A DNA stretch of 64,000 bases. Origin: Emcibacter sp048269205. GTDB lineage: Bacteria > Pseudomonadota > Alphaproteobacteria > Sphingomonadales > Emcibacteraceae. The number at the start of each line of letters is the position of its first letter. Position 1 is the stretch's first letter. The stretch spans positions 62,001-126,000 of the forward strand of contig NZ_JBLXJC010000003.1 of the NCBI RefSeq assembly GCF_048269205.1, written 5' to 3'. Below are positions 16,831 to 25,631 of the stretch, in pieces. The position numbers and the translations under genes were made by a program. Below the pieces are notes generated by a model. It worked only from the letters and a program-made list of their open reading frames with translations. It was not told the DNA's origin and ran no database searches.

Positions 16831-17724
16831 TCAGAACTTTCCTTCACGAAGCATGTTGATAATGCCGGAGAAATCCTTTCCGGCATTTCCTGCATCTGCG
16901 AATGTCGTATAAAGCGCTTCGGACAAATGCCCCAGCGGCGTCGCGGCGTTGCAGCTTTCGGCAGCGTCTTTGGCCAGCCTAAGATCCTTGAGCATCATGG
17001 CTGCAGCAAAACCAGCCTTGTAATCATTGTTGGCGGGCGATGTGGGCACCGGCCCCGGCACCGGACAATAGGAAGTCAGCGACCAGCACTGGCCGGACGC
17101 TTTTGAAGAAATCTCAAACAGCTTTCGGGCATCGAGACCCAGTTTTTCCGCCAGCACAAAGGCTTCCGATACGGAAATCATCTGAATCGCCAGCATCATG
17201 TTGTTGCAGATCTTGGCAGCCTGTCCTGCACCTGCATCCCCGGCATGGATGATGTTGGCGCCCATGGCTTCAAGATACACTTTCGCGGCTTCGAAGGCCT
17301 TTTCCGTACCGCCCACCATAAAGGTGAGCGTCCCGCCGGCCGCAGCGGCAACCCCGCCGGAGACAGGTGCATCCACCATATCCAGTCCGGCTTCGGTCGC
17401 GGCGCCGATCACTTCCCGGGCGCTGGCCACATCAATGGTCGAACAGTCCATCAGGACAGTTCCCGAAGAAACTGTCTCCAGGATTCCCTTGTCGCCCAGA
17501 TAGACCGATTTCACATGCTGGCCCGCCGGCAGCATGGTGACGACGGCATCAACATCCGTCACCGCCTCTGTCACTGAATCCGAGGGCATTCCCCCCTGCT
17601 CTTTGAGACCCGCCATGGCCTCTTCATTCAGATCAAAAACCTTCAACTCATGCCCTGCTTTAATCAGATTGGCAGCCATACCGCTGCCCATGTTACCCAG
17701 TCCTATGAAAGCCACCCTAGCCAT
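16831..17724 (-). CDS. mmsB: 3-hydroxyisobutyrate dehydrogenase
   Basis: NAD-dependent oxidation of 3-hydroxyisobutyrate to methylmalonate semialdehyde in valine breakdown. The 297-residue protein has the N-terminal Rossmann motif 'GLGNMGSGMAANL', the substrate motif 'DAPVSGGVAAAAGGTLTFMVGG' and the catalytic Lys in 'GAGQAAKICNNMM' (about residue 170). It is last in a four-gene operon (17 bases after the hydrolase gene) that encodes almost the whole isobutyryl-CoA branch. Confidence 0.95.
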   Translation of the reverse strand: MARVAFIGLGNMGSGMAANLIKAGHELKVFDLNEEAMAGLKEQGGMPSDSVTEAVTDVDAVVTMLPAGQHVKSVYLGDKGILETVSSGTVLMDCSTIDVASAREVIGAATEAGLDMVDAPVSGGVAAAAGGTLTFMVGGTEKAFEAAKVYLEAMGANIIHAGDAGAGQAAKICNNMMLAIQMISVSEAFVLAEKLGLDARKLFEISSKASGQCWSLTSYCPVPGPVPTSPANNDYKAGFAAAMMLKDLRLAKDAAESCNAATPLGHLSEALYTTFADAGNAGKDFSGIINMLREGKF

Positions 17725-17741
17725 TATTAATCTCCCGGAAA

Positions 17742-18797
17742 TTAAAGTTTGAGTTCCCTGTCCCCCAGAGGTTCAAAATGTTTCTCCACTTCTCCTCTGC
17801 CAACTTCCTCCAGGGAAGCCGGAGACCATTTCGGACTGTTGTCCCGGTCGATCAAAACCGCGCGAATCCCTTCAAAGAAATCACTCCGATAGGTCACCAG
17901 ATGGTTGACCAGACGGAATTCCATACGCATGCAATCATCAAATTCCAGGTCCGCTCCCTGAAGAAGCTGCTCCAGCGTTACCTTGAGGCTGGTCGGCGAC
18001 ATCTGTGCAAGCGTATCACGTGTTTTTCCGGCCCAGGGATGATCTATGGCCTCAAGATGGTCACAGATTTCCTCGACGGCGCGTTCCCCAAAAGCCGCAT
18101 CAATCAGGTCCCTGAACTCATCCAGCGGCGCATCACCAGCCTCCTCGGCAAAGCGGCCGATAATCTGATCAACGTCCCCAGGTGAACCGAGTTCCGCCTC
18201 AACCAGCGCGCCCTTCAACTCCTCAAGCCGGTCCGAAGGCACGTAGGCCGTGCCAATGCCGGTATAGAGACAGTCAGCGGCCTTGAGACGCGCCCCGGTC
18301 AAACCGAGATAATAGCCGAGTTTCCCCGGGAGACGCGGCAGAAAATAGCTGCCGCCTACATCGGGAATCAGTCCGATCCCGGTCTCGGGCATGGCGAACA
18401 GGGTCTTGTCACCGACAATGCGATGAGATCCATGCACCGAAATACCCACACCACCGCCCATGGTGATCCCGTCCATGAAGGAAATATAGGGTTTGGGGAA
18501 ATGAAAAATGCGGGCATTCATCCGGTACTCGGTGGCAAAAAACGCCTCGGCCGGCCCGCTGTTGTCCGGACCGTTTTCCGCCAGGGTGCGCACATCACCG
18601 CCGGCACAAAAGGCCTTTTCTCCGTTCCCTTCCACCAGGACAGCGGCAATGGCATCATCTTCTGCCCATTTCACCAGCTGAGCGTCCATCCGGGCGCACA
18701 TGTCGGTGCTGAGCGCATTCAGCGCCTTTGGCCGGTTAAGCAGAACACATCCTACCCTGCCCTTGACCTCAAACAGAATTTCCGGTTCCGCCGTCAT
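17742..18797 (-). CDS. 3-hydroxyisobutyryl-CoA hydrolase
   Basis: Crotonase-fold thioesterase that frees 3-hydroxyisobutyrate from CoA in the valine pathway. The 351 residues are typical of this subfamily and longer than ordinary enoyl-CoA hydratases (about 260). Diagnostic parts are 'GEKAFCAGGDVRTLAENG', 'YISFMDGITMGGGVGISVHGSHRI' and 'FAMPETGIGLIPDVGGSYFLPRLPG'; the PETGIGL.PDVGGS stretch marks hydrolases rather than hydratases. It is nine bases downstream of the acyl-CoA dehydrogenase gene, and that context supports the assignment. Confidence 0.93.
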   Translation of the reverse strand: MTAEPEILFEVKGRVGCVLLNRPKALNALSTDMCARMDAQLVKWAEDDAIAAVLVEGNGEKAFCAGGDVRTLAENGPDNSGPAEAFFATEYRMNARIFHFPKPYISFMDGITMGGGVGISVHGSHRIVGDKTLFAMPETGIGLIPDVGGSYFLPRLPGKLGYYLGLTGARLKAADCLYTGIGTAYVPSDRLEELKGALVEAELGSPGDVDQIIGRFAEEAGDAPLDEFRDLIDAAFGERAVEEICDHLEAIDHPWAGKTRDTLAQMSPTSLKVTLEQLLQGADLEFDDCMRMEFRLVNHLVTYRSDFFEGIRAVLIDRDNSPKWSPASLEEVGRGEVEKHFEPLGDRELKL

Positions 18798-18806
18798 ACA
18801 GGTCTC

Positions 18807-19949
18807 CTATCTTTCGGCCATCAACTGGCGTGAAATGATCAGGCGCATGACTTCATTGGTGCCTTCCAGAATCTGGTGTACCCGCACATCGCGCAGGAAA
18901 CGCTCCAGCGGATAGTCATTCAGATAGCCATACCCGCCATGCAGCTGCAGCGCCTCATTGACCACCTTGAAGCCGGTGTCCGTTGCCAGTCGTTTTGCCA
19001 TGGCGGCAAATTTTGTCGCATCCGGCGCCCCGGCGGTGACCTTCTGGGCCGCCTTGTGCAGCAGCAGGCGGGCCGCTTCCAGTTCCGTTGCCATGTCGGC
19101 CACCCTGAACTGCAGGGCCTGGAAGGTATCAAGGCTGCGACCGAACTGCTTGCGATCCCCCATATAGGTAAGGGTCAGATCGAAACAGGCCTGGGCCGCG
19201 CCCAGGGAACAGGCGCCGATATTCAGGCGACCGCCGTCAAGCCCCTTCATGGCGAAGGTAAAGCCCTGTCCTTCTTCACCAAGGAGATTTTCCGCCGGCA
19301 CCCGGCAATCTTCGAAAATCACCATGCTGGTGGGCTGGCTTTTCCAGCCCATTTTCCTTTCCTGGGCACCAAAACTGAGGCCCGGTGTGTCTTTTTCCAC
19401 CACGATGGCGCTGATGCCCTTGGGACCTTCCTCCCCGGTCCGGACCATAACCACATAAACGTCGGAAAAGCCGCCGCCGGAAATGAAGGCCTTGGTACCG
19501 TTCAGCACATAATGATCCCCATCGCGAACCGCTTTTGTCTTCAATGACGCGGCATCGGACCCGGCCCCGGGCTCGGTCAGGCAATAGCTTCCAACAAGCT
19601 CCATAGTCGTCAGCTTCGGACAATATTTCTGGCGGGTTTCCTCGGCCCCGAATGAATCGATCATCCAGGTGACCATATTATGGATGGTAAGATAGGCCGC
19701 GGTTGAGGTGCATCCCTTGGAAAGTTCCTCGAAAACAATGGCGGCATCAAGCCGGGTCAGCTCCGAACCGCCCACATCTTCACGGGTATAGATGCCTGCC
19801 AGACCAAGTTCCGCCGCCATACGCAGCTTGTCCACCGGAAAATGGCTTTCCCGATCCCAGTCTGCAGCGTGCGGTGCAAGTTCCTTTTCCGCAAAGTCAC
19901 GGGCCATATCCTGAATGGCCCGCTGTTCCTCATTAAAATTGAAGTCCAT
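18807..19949 (-). CDS. Acyl-CoA dehydrogenase, probably isobutyryl-CoA dehydrogenase
   Basis: FAD flavoprotein of 380 residues. Family signatures are 'YCLTEPGAGSDAASLKTKA', 'ALQLHGGYGYLNDYPLERFLRD' and the C-terminal 'HQILEGTNEVMRLIISR' with the catalytic Glu in 'LEGTNE'. Substrate class is inferred from its place between mmsA and the hydroxyisobutyryl-CoA hydrolase, which suggests oxidation of isobutyryl-CoA to methacrylyl-CoA, with electrons going to ETF. A dedicated methacrylyl-CoA hydratase is not in this operon; the FadB-type protein at 35509 or a gene elsewhere would have to fill the step. Confidence 0.9.
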   Translation of the reverse strand: MDFNFNEEQRAIQDMARDFAEKELAPHAADWDRESHFPVDKLRMAAELGLAGIYTREDVGGSELTRLDAAIVFEELSKGCTSTAAYLTIHNMVTWMIDSFGAEETRQKYCPKLTTMELVGSYCLTEPGAGSDAASLKTKAVRDGDHYVLNGTKAFISGGGFSDVYVVMVRTGEEGPKGISAIVVEKDTPGLSFGAQERKMGWKSQPTSMVIFEDCRVPAENLLGEEGQGFTFAMKGLDGGRLNIGACSLGAAQACFDLTLTYMGDRKQFGRSLDTFQALQFRVADMATELEAARLLLHKAAQKVTAGAPDATKFAAMAKRLATDTGFKVVNEALQLHGGYGYLNDYPLERFLRDVRVHQILEGTNEVMRLIISRQLMAER

Positions 19950-19983
19950 GTCTGTTCCCTCTTGTTAACCGGAGTCTAGACGA

Positions 19984-21480
19984 TTATTTCAGGGTTGGAA
20001 TAGAAAAGTCTGCGGCGATGGCACTTTCAGGCCAGCGGGAGGTGATGGTTTTCACCTTTGTATAGAAGCGCACCGCTTCCATGCCAAACTGGTTGTGATC
20101 ACCGAATGCAGACTGTTTCCAGCCCCCAAAACTATGGAAGGCCAGCGGCACGGGAATTGGCACATTGATGCCAACCATGCCGACTTCCACCTTGTCCGCA
20201 TAGGCCCGGGCAGCCGGACCGTTGTTGGTAAAGATAGAGGTTCCGTTGCCATATTCGTGATCAGAGGCCAGCGCCATACCTTCTTCAAAAGACTGCACCC
20301 GCAAAAGCTGCAATACCGGACCAAAGATCTCATCCTGATAGGATTTCATGTCCGGTTTGACCCTGTCGAACAGGCTGCCGCCCAGGAAAAATCCGTTCTC
20401 ATAACCAGGCAGGGTAAAATCGCGGCCGTCAACCACCAGGTCGGCGCCTTCATCCACACCCATCTGGATATAGTTCATGACTTTCTGGCGATGCTCGGCG
20501 GTTACAAGCGGCCCCATTTCAAGGCCCTTGTCGAGACTCTGGCCGATTTTCAGGGCTTCCACCCGGGGTTTCAGCATTTCCACCAGACGGTCGGCCACCT
20601 CGTCACCCACACAGACACCAACAGAAATGGCCATGCAGCGTTCACCGGCTGAACCATAGGCTGCGCCCATCAGGGCATTGGCAACACCTTCCAGATCCGC
20701 GTCCGGCATGATCAGCATATGATTTTTGGCACCGCCCATGGCCTGACAGCGTTTGCCGTGAGCCGTCGCGGTTGAATAAACATATTTGGCAATAGCTGTT
20801 GAACCCACAAAGCTTACCGCCTTGATGCGCTCGTCGGTCAGCAGGCAGTCCACGGCTTCCTTGTCACCGTTCACAACATTCAGCACCCCTTTGGGGCCGC
20901 CGGCTTCCACCCAGAGTTCAGCCAGGCGCATGGGGCAGCCCGGGTCTTTTTCGGAAGGTTTCAAAACAACGGTATTGCCGGTGACCATGGCCATGCAGGC
21001 CATCCATAGCGGAATCATAGCCGGGAAGTTGAAGGGTGTAATACCGGCCACAACACCGAGCGGCTTGCGCATGCTGTAAATGTCAATATCGCGGGAGGCG
21101 TTGTCGGAAAACTCACCCTTCTGCAGGTGGGGAATACCGCAGGCAAATTCGGCAACTTCAATGCCACGCAGAACGGACCCCATGGCATCCTCGATCACCT
21201 TGCCATGTTCGCGAGCAACCAGCTCGGCCAGTTCCGGCTGCTTTTCATAAAGCAACTGGGTAAAACGGGTCATGATCCGTGAACGCTGCACGATCGAGGT
21301 GCCGGACCATTCCGGAAAAGCCGCCTGGGCGGCCGCAATGGCGTCCTCAACTTCGGCAGTACTCGCCAGCGGGGTTTTAGCGGAAACCTCGCCCGTACTG
21401 GGGTTGAAAACATCCTGGAACCGTCCGCTGCGACCGGCCACATGCTCACCATTAATGTAATGTGTATATTCCTTGACCAT
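19984..21480 (-). CDS. mmsA: CoA-acylating methylmalonate-semialdehyde dehydrogenase
   Basis: Converts methylmalonate semialdehyde, NAD and CoA to propionyl-CoA and carbon dioxide. The protein has 498 residues starting 'MVKEYTHYINGEHVAGRSG'; the ATG at 21480 has TGGAG upstream, whereas an in-frame start 39 codons earlier has a non-homologous leader. Aldehyde dehydrogenase motifs are 'GITPFNFPAMIPLWM', 'SFVGSTAIAKY' and the catalytic Cys in 'GSAGERCMAIS' (about residue 282). It is the first gene of the valine operon, transcribed away from a LysR regulator. Confidence 0.96.
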   Translation of the reverse strand: MVKEYTHYINGEHVAGRSGRFQDVFNPSTGEVSAKTPLASTAEVEDAIAAAQAAFPEWSGTSIVQRSRIMTRFTQLLYEKQPELAELVAREHGKVIEDAMGSVLRGIEVAEFACGIPHLQKGEFSDNASRDIDIYSMRKPLGVVAGITPFNFPAMIPLWMACMAMVTGNTVVLKPSEKDPGCPMRLAELWVEAGGPKGVLNVVNGDKEAVDCLLTDERIKAVSFVGSTAIAKYVYSTATAHGKRCQAMGGAKNHMLIMPDADLEGVANALMGAAYGSAGERCMAISVGVCVGDEVADRLVEMLKPRVEALKIGQSLDKGLEMGPLVTAEHRQKVMNYIQMGVDEGADLVVDGRDFTLPGYENGFFLGGSLFDRVKPDMKSYQDEIFGPVLQLLRVQSFEEGMALASDHEYGNGTSIFTNNGPAARAYADKVEVGMVGINVPIPVPLAFHSFGGWKQSAFGDHNQFGMEAVRFYTKVKTITSRWPESAIAADFSIPTLK

Positions 21481-21605
21481 TCCGTATCTCCAGATTGAAA
21501 GCCAGACCGGTACCGCCGAAAGATGGGGTCCGGTGTCATTTTTGATTGCGGTCAGTTTAATAAAGACAATTTTGCAAAACCAGAGTATATTTTTCACACT
21601 TGTTC

Positions 21606-21617
21606 TGCATTAATGCA
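21606..21617. promoter_or_regulatory. Palindrome in the mmsA / LysR divergent promoter region
   Basis: A perfect 12-base palindrome TGCATTAATGCA lies 14 bases before the LysR start codon, inside the 150-base region shared by the divergent valine operon and its regulator. LysR proteins usually bind such dyads next to their own start and cross-regulate the divergent operon. The assignment is by position only. Confidence 0.35.
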
Positions 21618-21630
21618 CAATGGAAAGAGC

Positions 21631-22530
21631 ATGTATAACTGGAACGACCTGAAATATTTTCTGGAGCTGTCACGGCGCGGCAAACTGGTGGAAGCGGCCC
21701 GCAGACTGCATGTGGACCATACCACGGTCAGTCGCCGGATCACGGCGCTGGAAGAATCCCTCAACGCCCGGCTATTCGACAAATCGCCGCGGGGGTATCA
21801 GCTGACCGACGCAGGACTGAGGCTGCTGCCGCTGGCAGAACAGATGGAAGCCCAGTCCACCAGTCTCTACCAGTCCATATCGGGCAAGGATGCCAGCTTT
21901 TCCGGCACGGTCCGCCTGGCGGTACCGGAAGCCGTGGGCATCAATGTCATTGCCCCGGCCATGGATACTTTCCGGCAGAAATATCCGGACATTGAACTTG
22001 AACTTGTGGCTGAAACCCGGCAGACCAGCCTGTCCAAACGGGAAGCGGATATCGCCATGACCCTTGCCCGGCCAACGTCGGGCCGGCTTGTGGCCTGGAA
22101 AGTGAGCGATTACCGGTTAAGACTCTATGGCGCTCCGTCCTATCTGGCGAACCACCCTCCCATAAAGACCGGGGAGGATCTCTCCGGTCATGATTTCATC
22201 GGCTATATCGACGACCTGATTCAGATGCCGGAGCTCAGATTCATGGAGGAACTGTTCCGCAACCCCCATATTGTGTTCCGCAGCACCAATGTGATGGCGC
22301 AATACAGGGCTGCACTTAAAGGTGTGGGCCTTGCCATGGTTCATTGCTTCATGGTGGGACAGGATACCGGACTTCAGCCCATCCTGCCGAAAAAGATTTT
22401 TGTCGAACGCCAATACTGGCTCATGGTGCACGAGGACCTGCGCAAGGTCACAAGGGTTGACGCCGTCTGCGGTTTTCTCACAGACCTGTTCCGGGCAAAA
22501 CAATCCCTGATGCTCGGCAGTGACGCCTAG
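21631..22530 (+). CDS. LysR-family transcriptional regulator
   Basis: A 299-residue regulator with an N-terminal helix-turn-helix ('WNDLKYFLELSRRGKLVEAARRLHVDHTTVSRRITALEESL') and a C-terminal substrate-binding domain ('LAVPEAVGINVIAPAMDTFRQKYPDIELELV'). The ATG at 21631 is chosen because GGAAAG precedes it and LysR proteins start right before 'WNDL'. It is divergent from mmsA and therefore likely controls valine catabolism. In Pseudomonas the mms operon is controlled by an AraC-type protein instead, so this is a different regulatory solution. It converges with pepP, the two stop codons overlapping by four bases. Confidence 0.93.
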   Translation: MYNWNDLKYFLELSRRGKLVEAARRLHVDHTTVSRRITALEESLNARLFDKSPRGYQLTDAGLRLLPLAEQMEAQSTSLYQSISGKDASFSGTVRLAVPEAVGINVIAPAMDTFRQKYPDIELELVAETRQTSLSKREADIAMTLARPTSGRLVAWKVSDYRLRLYGAPSYLANHPPIKTGEDLSGHDFIGYIDDLIQMPELRFMEELFRNPHIVFRSTNVMAQYRAALKGVGLAMVHCFMVGQDTGLQPILPKKIFVERQYWLMVHEDLRKVTRVDAVCGFLTDLFRAKQSLMLGSDA

Positions 22531-24308
22531 AGAACCACCAGGGATTCGGTCGCCTTCATCAACCACTCCTTTTCCTTGCCGGAAAGATGCGGTCCGACGA
22601 TTTCCCTGACCTGGGCATGATAGATGTTAAACCAGGTGATTTCCGCCGTGGTCATCATGTAGGCATTCACCAGCCGCCGGTCGATGGGCACATGGGTCAA
22701 GGTCTCGAAGCTGAGCATGGAACGCTCCTCCTCGTCGAATTTGCGTTCGCGGACCAGAACCAGGTTCTCGATCCGGATACCATATTCACCTTCCCTGTAA
22801 TAACCCGGCTCATTGGACAGGATCATGCCTGGTTCCAGCGGCACATTAAAACCAAGCCGCGAAATACTCTGCGGCCCCTCATGGACACCTAGATAACTGC
22901 CCACACCATGTCCTGTGCCGTGATCATAATCGAGCCCCACATCCCAAAGTGGCTTGCGGGCAAGACTGTCCAGATGCGCACCGGACCGACCATGGGGAAA
23001 CCTGGCCTGCGCCAGGGCGATATGCCCTTTGAGCACCCGTGTAAAATGATCTTTCTGCTCTTCGGTCGGTGTGCCGATACAAACCGTCCGCGTAATATCC
23101 GTAGTCCCGTCCAGATACTGACCGCCACTGTCGACCAGATAAAGCATGTTTGGCTCCAGCCTGGAATTGCTCTCCGGCGTCACCCGATAATGGACAATTG
23201 CCCCGTTCGGCCCTGCTCCGGAAATGGTGGTAAAACTGGTATCCTTGAACAGGTCCTGTTCCTTGCGCAGTGAAAGAAGCTTTTCCGCCGCTGTCAGTTC
23301 GTCGGTTTCTCCCTTGGGGCCAACCTGATCCAGCCAGGCCAGAAACTTGCAGACGGCAATTGCATCCCGGTTGTGGGCTGAGCGTGCTCCCTTGACCTCC
23401 ACCTCGTTTTTCATCGCCTTTGGCAGAATGCACGGATCATCGCCGGTTATCGTTTCCGCACCTGCCGTTTCCAGAATTTCAAAGACGGCGGCGTGAGTAC
23501 GCTTGGGATCGACAAGCACCTTTTTCTTCTTGAGCTTTTTTAAACCGGCAACAAAGTCGGTCTTGGCCGCCAGCCTGACGCCCTTCCCAAGATATTCCTT
23601 CAGGCCTGCATCCACTTTCCCGGGATCAATGAACAGGCTTGCAGTACCATTTTTCAGCAGAATTGCGTAACATGAAACCAGTGGCGTATGCTCCACATCC
23701 TGGCCGCGAATATTAAACAGCCAGGCAATGGAATCCAGCAGTGTCAGAACAACCGCATCGGCGCCCCTGCTCTTGACTTCCGCAGCGATTCTCTCGCGCT
23801 TGTGCTCAGATTTCTCACCTGAATATTCAACGGGATGGACAACGGCCGGCGCCTCTGAATCTGCGGGACGGTCCTGCCATACCTGATCTATGGGATTCGT
23901 TTCCACCGGTTCAAAACCGGCACCTTTCTCGGACAGCTTCGCAGACACCCTGGCAATCCATTCGCGGGTGTGCAGCCAGGGGTCATAACCAATCCGGTCG
24001 CCCTTTTTCACCCGTTCGGCAAGCCAGTCCTCCATCTTGTCCTCAAACAGGTCAAGAGGCGTAAACTGACGCTTGTCGGTCTGCTGGCGCACCTGCAGGG
24101 TATAACGGCCATCTACGAAGATAGCCCCCTCCGAAAGGGTAACGGCCGCCTCGCCGGCAGAACCGGTGAAGCCGGTCAGCCAGGCAAGCCGCTCAGCATT
24201 GGCCGGTGTATATTCATTCTGATGCTCGTCCGCATGAGGAACAACAAACCCCTGAAGTCCCAAATCGCGCAACTGCTGCCTGAGAGCCAGTAAACGCCCT
24301 TTTGTCAT
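22527..24308 (-). CDS. pepP: Xaa-Pro aminopeptidase (M24B, long form)
   Basis: Metallopeptidase that removes an N-terminal residue preceding proline. The 593 residues match the long three-domain form: two creatinase-like N-terminal domains and the pita-bread catalytic domain in roughly the last 290 residues. Metal ligands are visible as Asp in 'YLVDSGGQYLDGTTDITRT', His in 'HGTGHGVGSYLGVHEGP', Glu in 'SNEPGYYREGEYGIRIEN' and Glu in 'SFETLTHVPID'. The ATG at 24308 is preferred over a TTG four codons earlier. It lies 27 bases downstream of bioA on the same strand and may be co-transcribed; it releases proline that putA can use. Confidence 0.93.
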   Translation of the reverse strand: MTKGRLLALRQQLRDLGLQGFVVPHADEHQNEYTPANAERLAWLTGFTGSAGEAAVTLSEGAIFVDGRYTLQVRQQTDKRQFTPLDLFEDKMEDWLAERVKKGDRIGYDPWLHTREWIARVSAKLSEKGAGFEPVETNPIDQVWQDRPADSEAPAVVHPVEYSGEKSEHKRERIAAEVKSRGADAVVLTLLDSIAWLFNIRGQDVEHTPLVSCYAILLKNGTASLFIDPGKVDAGLKEYLGKGVRLAAKTDFVAGLKKLKKKKVLVDPKRTHAAVFEILETAGAETITGDDPCILPKAMKNEVEVKGARSAHNRDAIAVCKFLAWLDQVGPKGETDELTAAEKLLSLRKEQDLFKDTSFTTISGAGPNGAIVHYRVTPESNSRLEPNMLYLVDSGGQYLDGTTDITRTVCIGTPTEEQKDHFTRVLKGHIALAQARFPHGRSGAHLDSLARKPLWDVGLDYDHGTGHGVGSYLGVHEGPQSISRLGFNVPLEPGMILSNEPGYYREGEYGIRIENLVLVRERKFDEEERSMLSFETLTHVPIDRRLVNAYMMTTAEITWFNIYHAQVREIVGPHLSGKEKEWLMKATESLVVL

Positions 24309-24335
24309 ACCCTGTCTCAAGTCCAGTGGTTAAAC

Positions 24336-25631
24336 TTACTTTTGCGAGTATCTATTAAGAACATTGTCGATGGCATCTGTCAATGCCGAGATTTCGCGAG
24401 ATTCAATGTTGAAAGGAGGTGTGACATAAATGACATCGCCAAAGGGGCGTATCCAGACCCCTTCTTTGACAAACTCCTCACGCAGGTTTGCGGGGTCATC
24501 AATCTTTTCCATCTGTATTACGGCAATGGCACCCTTGACCCGCACATCAACCACGCCGGGCCGGTCCCTGAACTGTGCAAAACTCTGTGTCAGATGACCC
24601 TCTATCTGTTTTACCCGCTCCAGCACAGGCTCTTCATCGAATATGTCCAGAGAGGCATTGGCCGCCGCGCAAGCCAGCGGATTGGCCATATAGGTGGGAC
24701 CATGCATGAAAGCCTTGTCCGGATCATCGGACAGAAAAGCATTATAGACCCGGTCCGTCGCCACCGTCGCCGCCATGGCCACAGTGCCGGCGGTCAGCGC
24801 CTTGCCGAGACAGATAATATCGGGCACGACGTCTGCCTGTTCGCAGGCAAACATGCTGCCGGTTCGGCCGAAACCGGTGAATATCTCGTCCAGGATGAAA
24901 AGCACGTCCGCCTGTTTGCAGGCCCCGGCGATCCCTTTCAGTATGCCGGCTTCGTGAAATTTCATGCCGCCCGCGCCCTGGACCAGTGGCTCCATGATCA
25001 CTCCGGCGATGCTGTCCCGGTTTTCGGTCAGGAACCTTTCCAGTTTCTCCATATCCTCTGCCGTTTCCGGCAGGGGACGGATATATTGTTGTTGCAGGTA
25101 GCCCCCGAAAGCCTTGTGCATGCCGTCGTCGCTGTCCCCCACGGACATGGCCGCAGAGGTATCACCGTGATAGCCCGCCTTGAAACCGACAAATCGGGCT
25201 CGTCCTTCTACACCCTGGTTGAGCCAGAACTGCACCGCCATCTTGAGGGCGATTTCCACTGACACAGAACCGGATTCGGAAAAAAATACATGATTGAGAT
25301 CACCGGGCAGAAGACCTGAAAGCCGACGGGCCAGGTCAAGCGCTCCCTCATGCACAAGACCGCCCAGCATGACATGGGACATACGGTCAATCTGGGCCTT
25401 CATTTTGTCTTTCATTTTCGGATGGTTGTAGCCGTGGCAGGCAGTCCACCAGCTGGCAATTCCGTCCAGTATTTTCCGGCCGTCCGCCAGTTCGAGATAA
25501 ACACCGTCAGTTCCCGTGACCGGCAGAGCATCGCCAGCCGTCTGCATCTGGGTATAGGGCAGCCAGATATTGTCATATCCCTCCCGATACCAGTCGGGAA
25601 GGTCGGGACGGCGATCTTTATTTTGCGACAT
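24336..25631 (-). CDS. bioA: Adenosylmethionine-8-amino-7-oxononanoate aminotransferase
   Basis: PLP enzyme of biotin synthesis that aminates 8-amino-7-oxononanoate (KAPA) with S-adenosylmethionine. The 431 residues include 'DGIASWWTACHGYNHP', the PLP-binding 'FILDEIFTGFGRTGSMFACEQADVVPDIICLGKALTAG' region with the Schiff-base Lys in 'LGKAL' (about residue 275) and 'FMHGPTYMANPLACAAANASL'. The start codon overlaps the stop of bioB (TAATG), which indicates translational coupling. Confidence 0.96.
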   Translation of the reverse strand: MSQNKDRRPDLPDWYREGYDNIWLPYTQMQTAGDALPVTGTDGVYLELADGRKILDGIASWWTACHGYNHPKMKDKMKAQIDRMSHVMLGGLVHEGALDLARRLSGLLPGDLNHVFFSESGSVSVEIALKMAVQFWLNQGVEGRARFVGFKAGYHGDTSAAMSVGDSDDGMHKAFGGYLQQQYIRPLPETAEDMEKLERFLTENRDSIAGVIMEPLVQGAGGMKFHEAGILKGIAGACKQADVLFILDEIFTGFGRTGSMFACEQADVVPDIICLGKALTAGTVAMAATVATDRVYNAFLSDDPDKAFMHGPTYMANPLACAAANASLDIFDEEPVLERVKQIEGHLTQSFAQFRDRPGVVDVRVKGAIAVIQMEKIDDPANLREEFVKEGVWIRPFGDVIYVTPPFNIESREISALTDAIDNVLNRYSQK

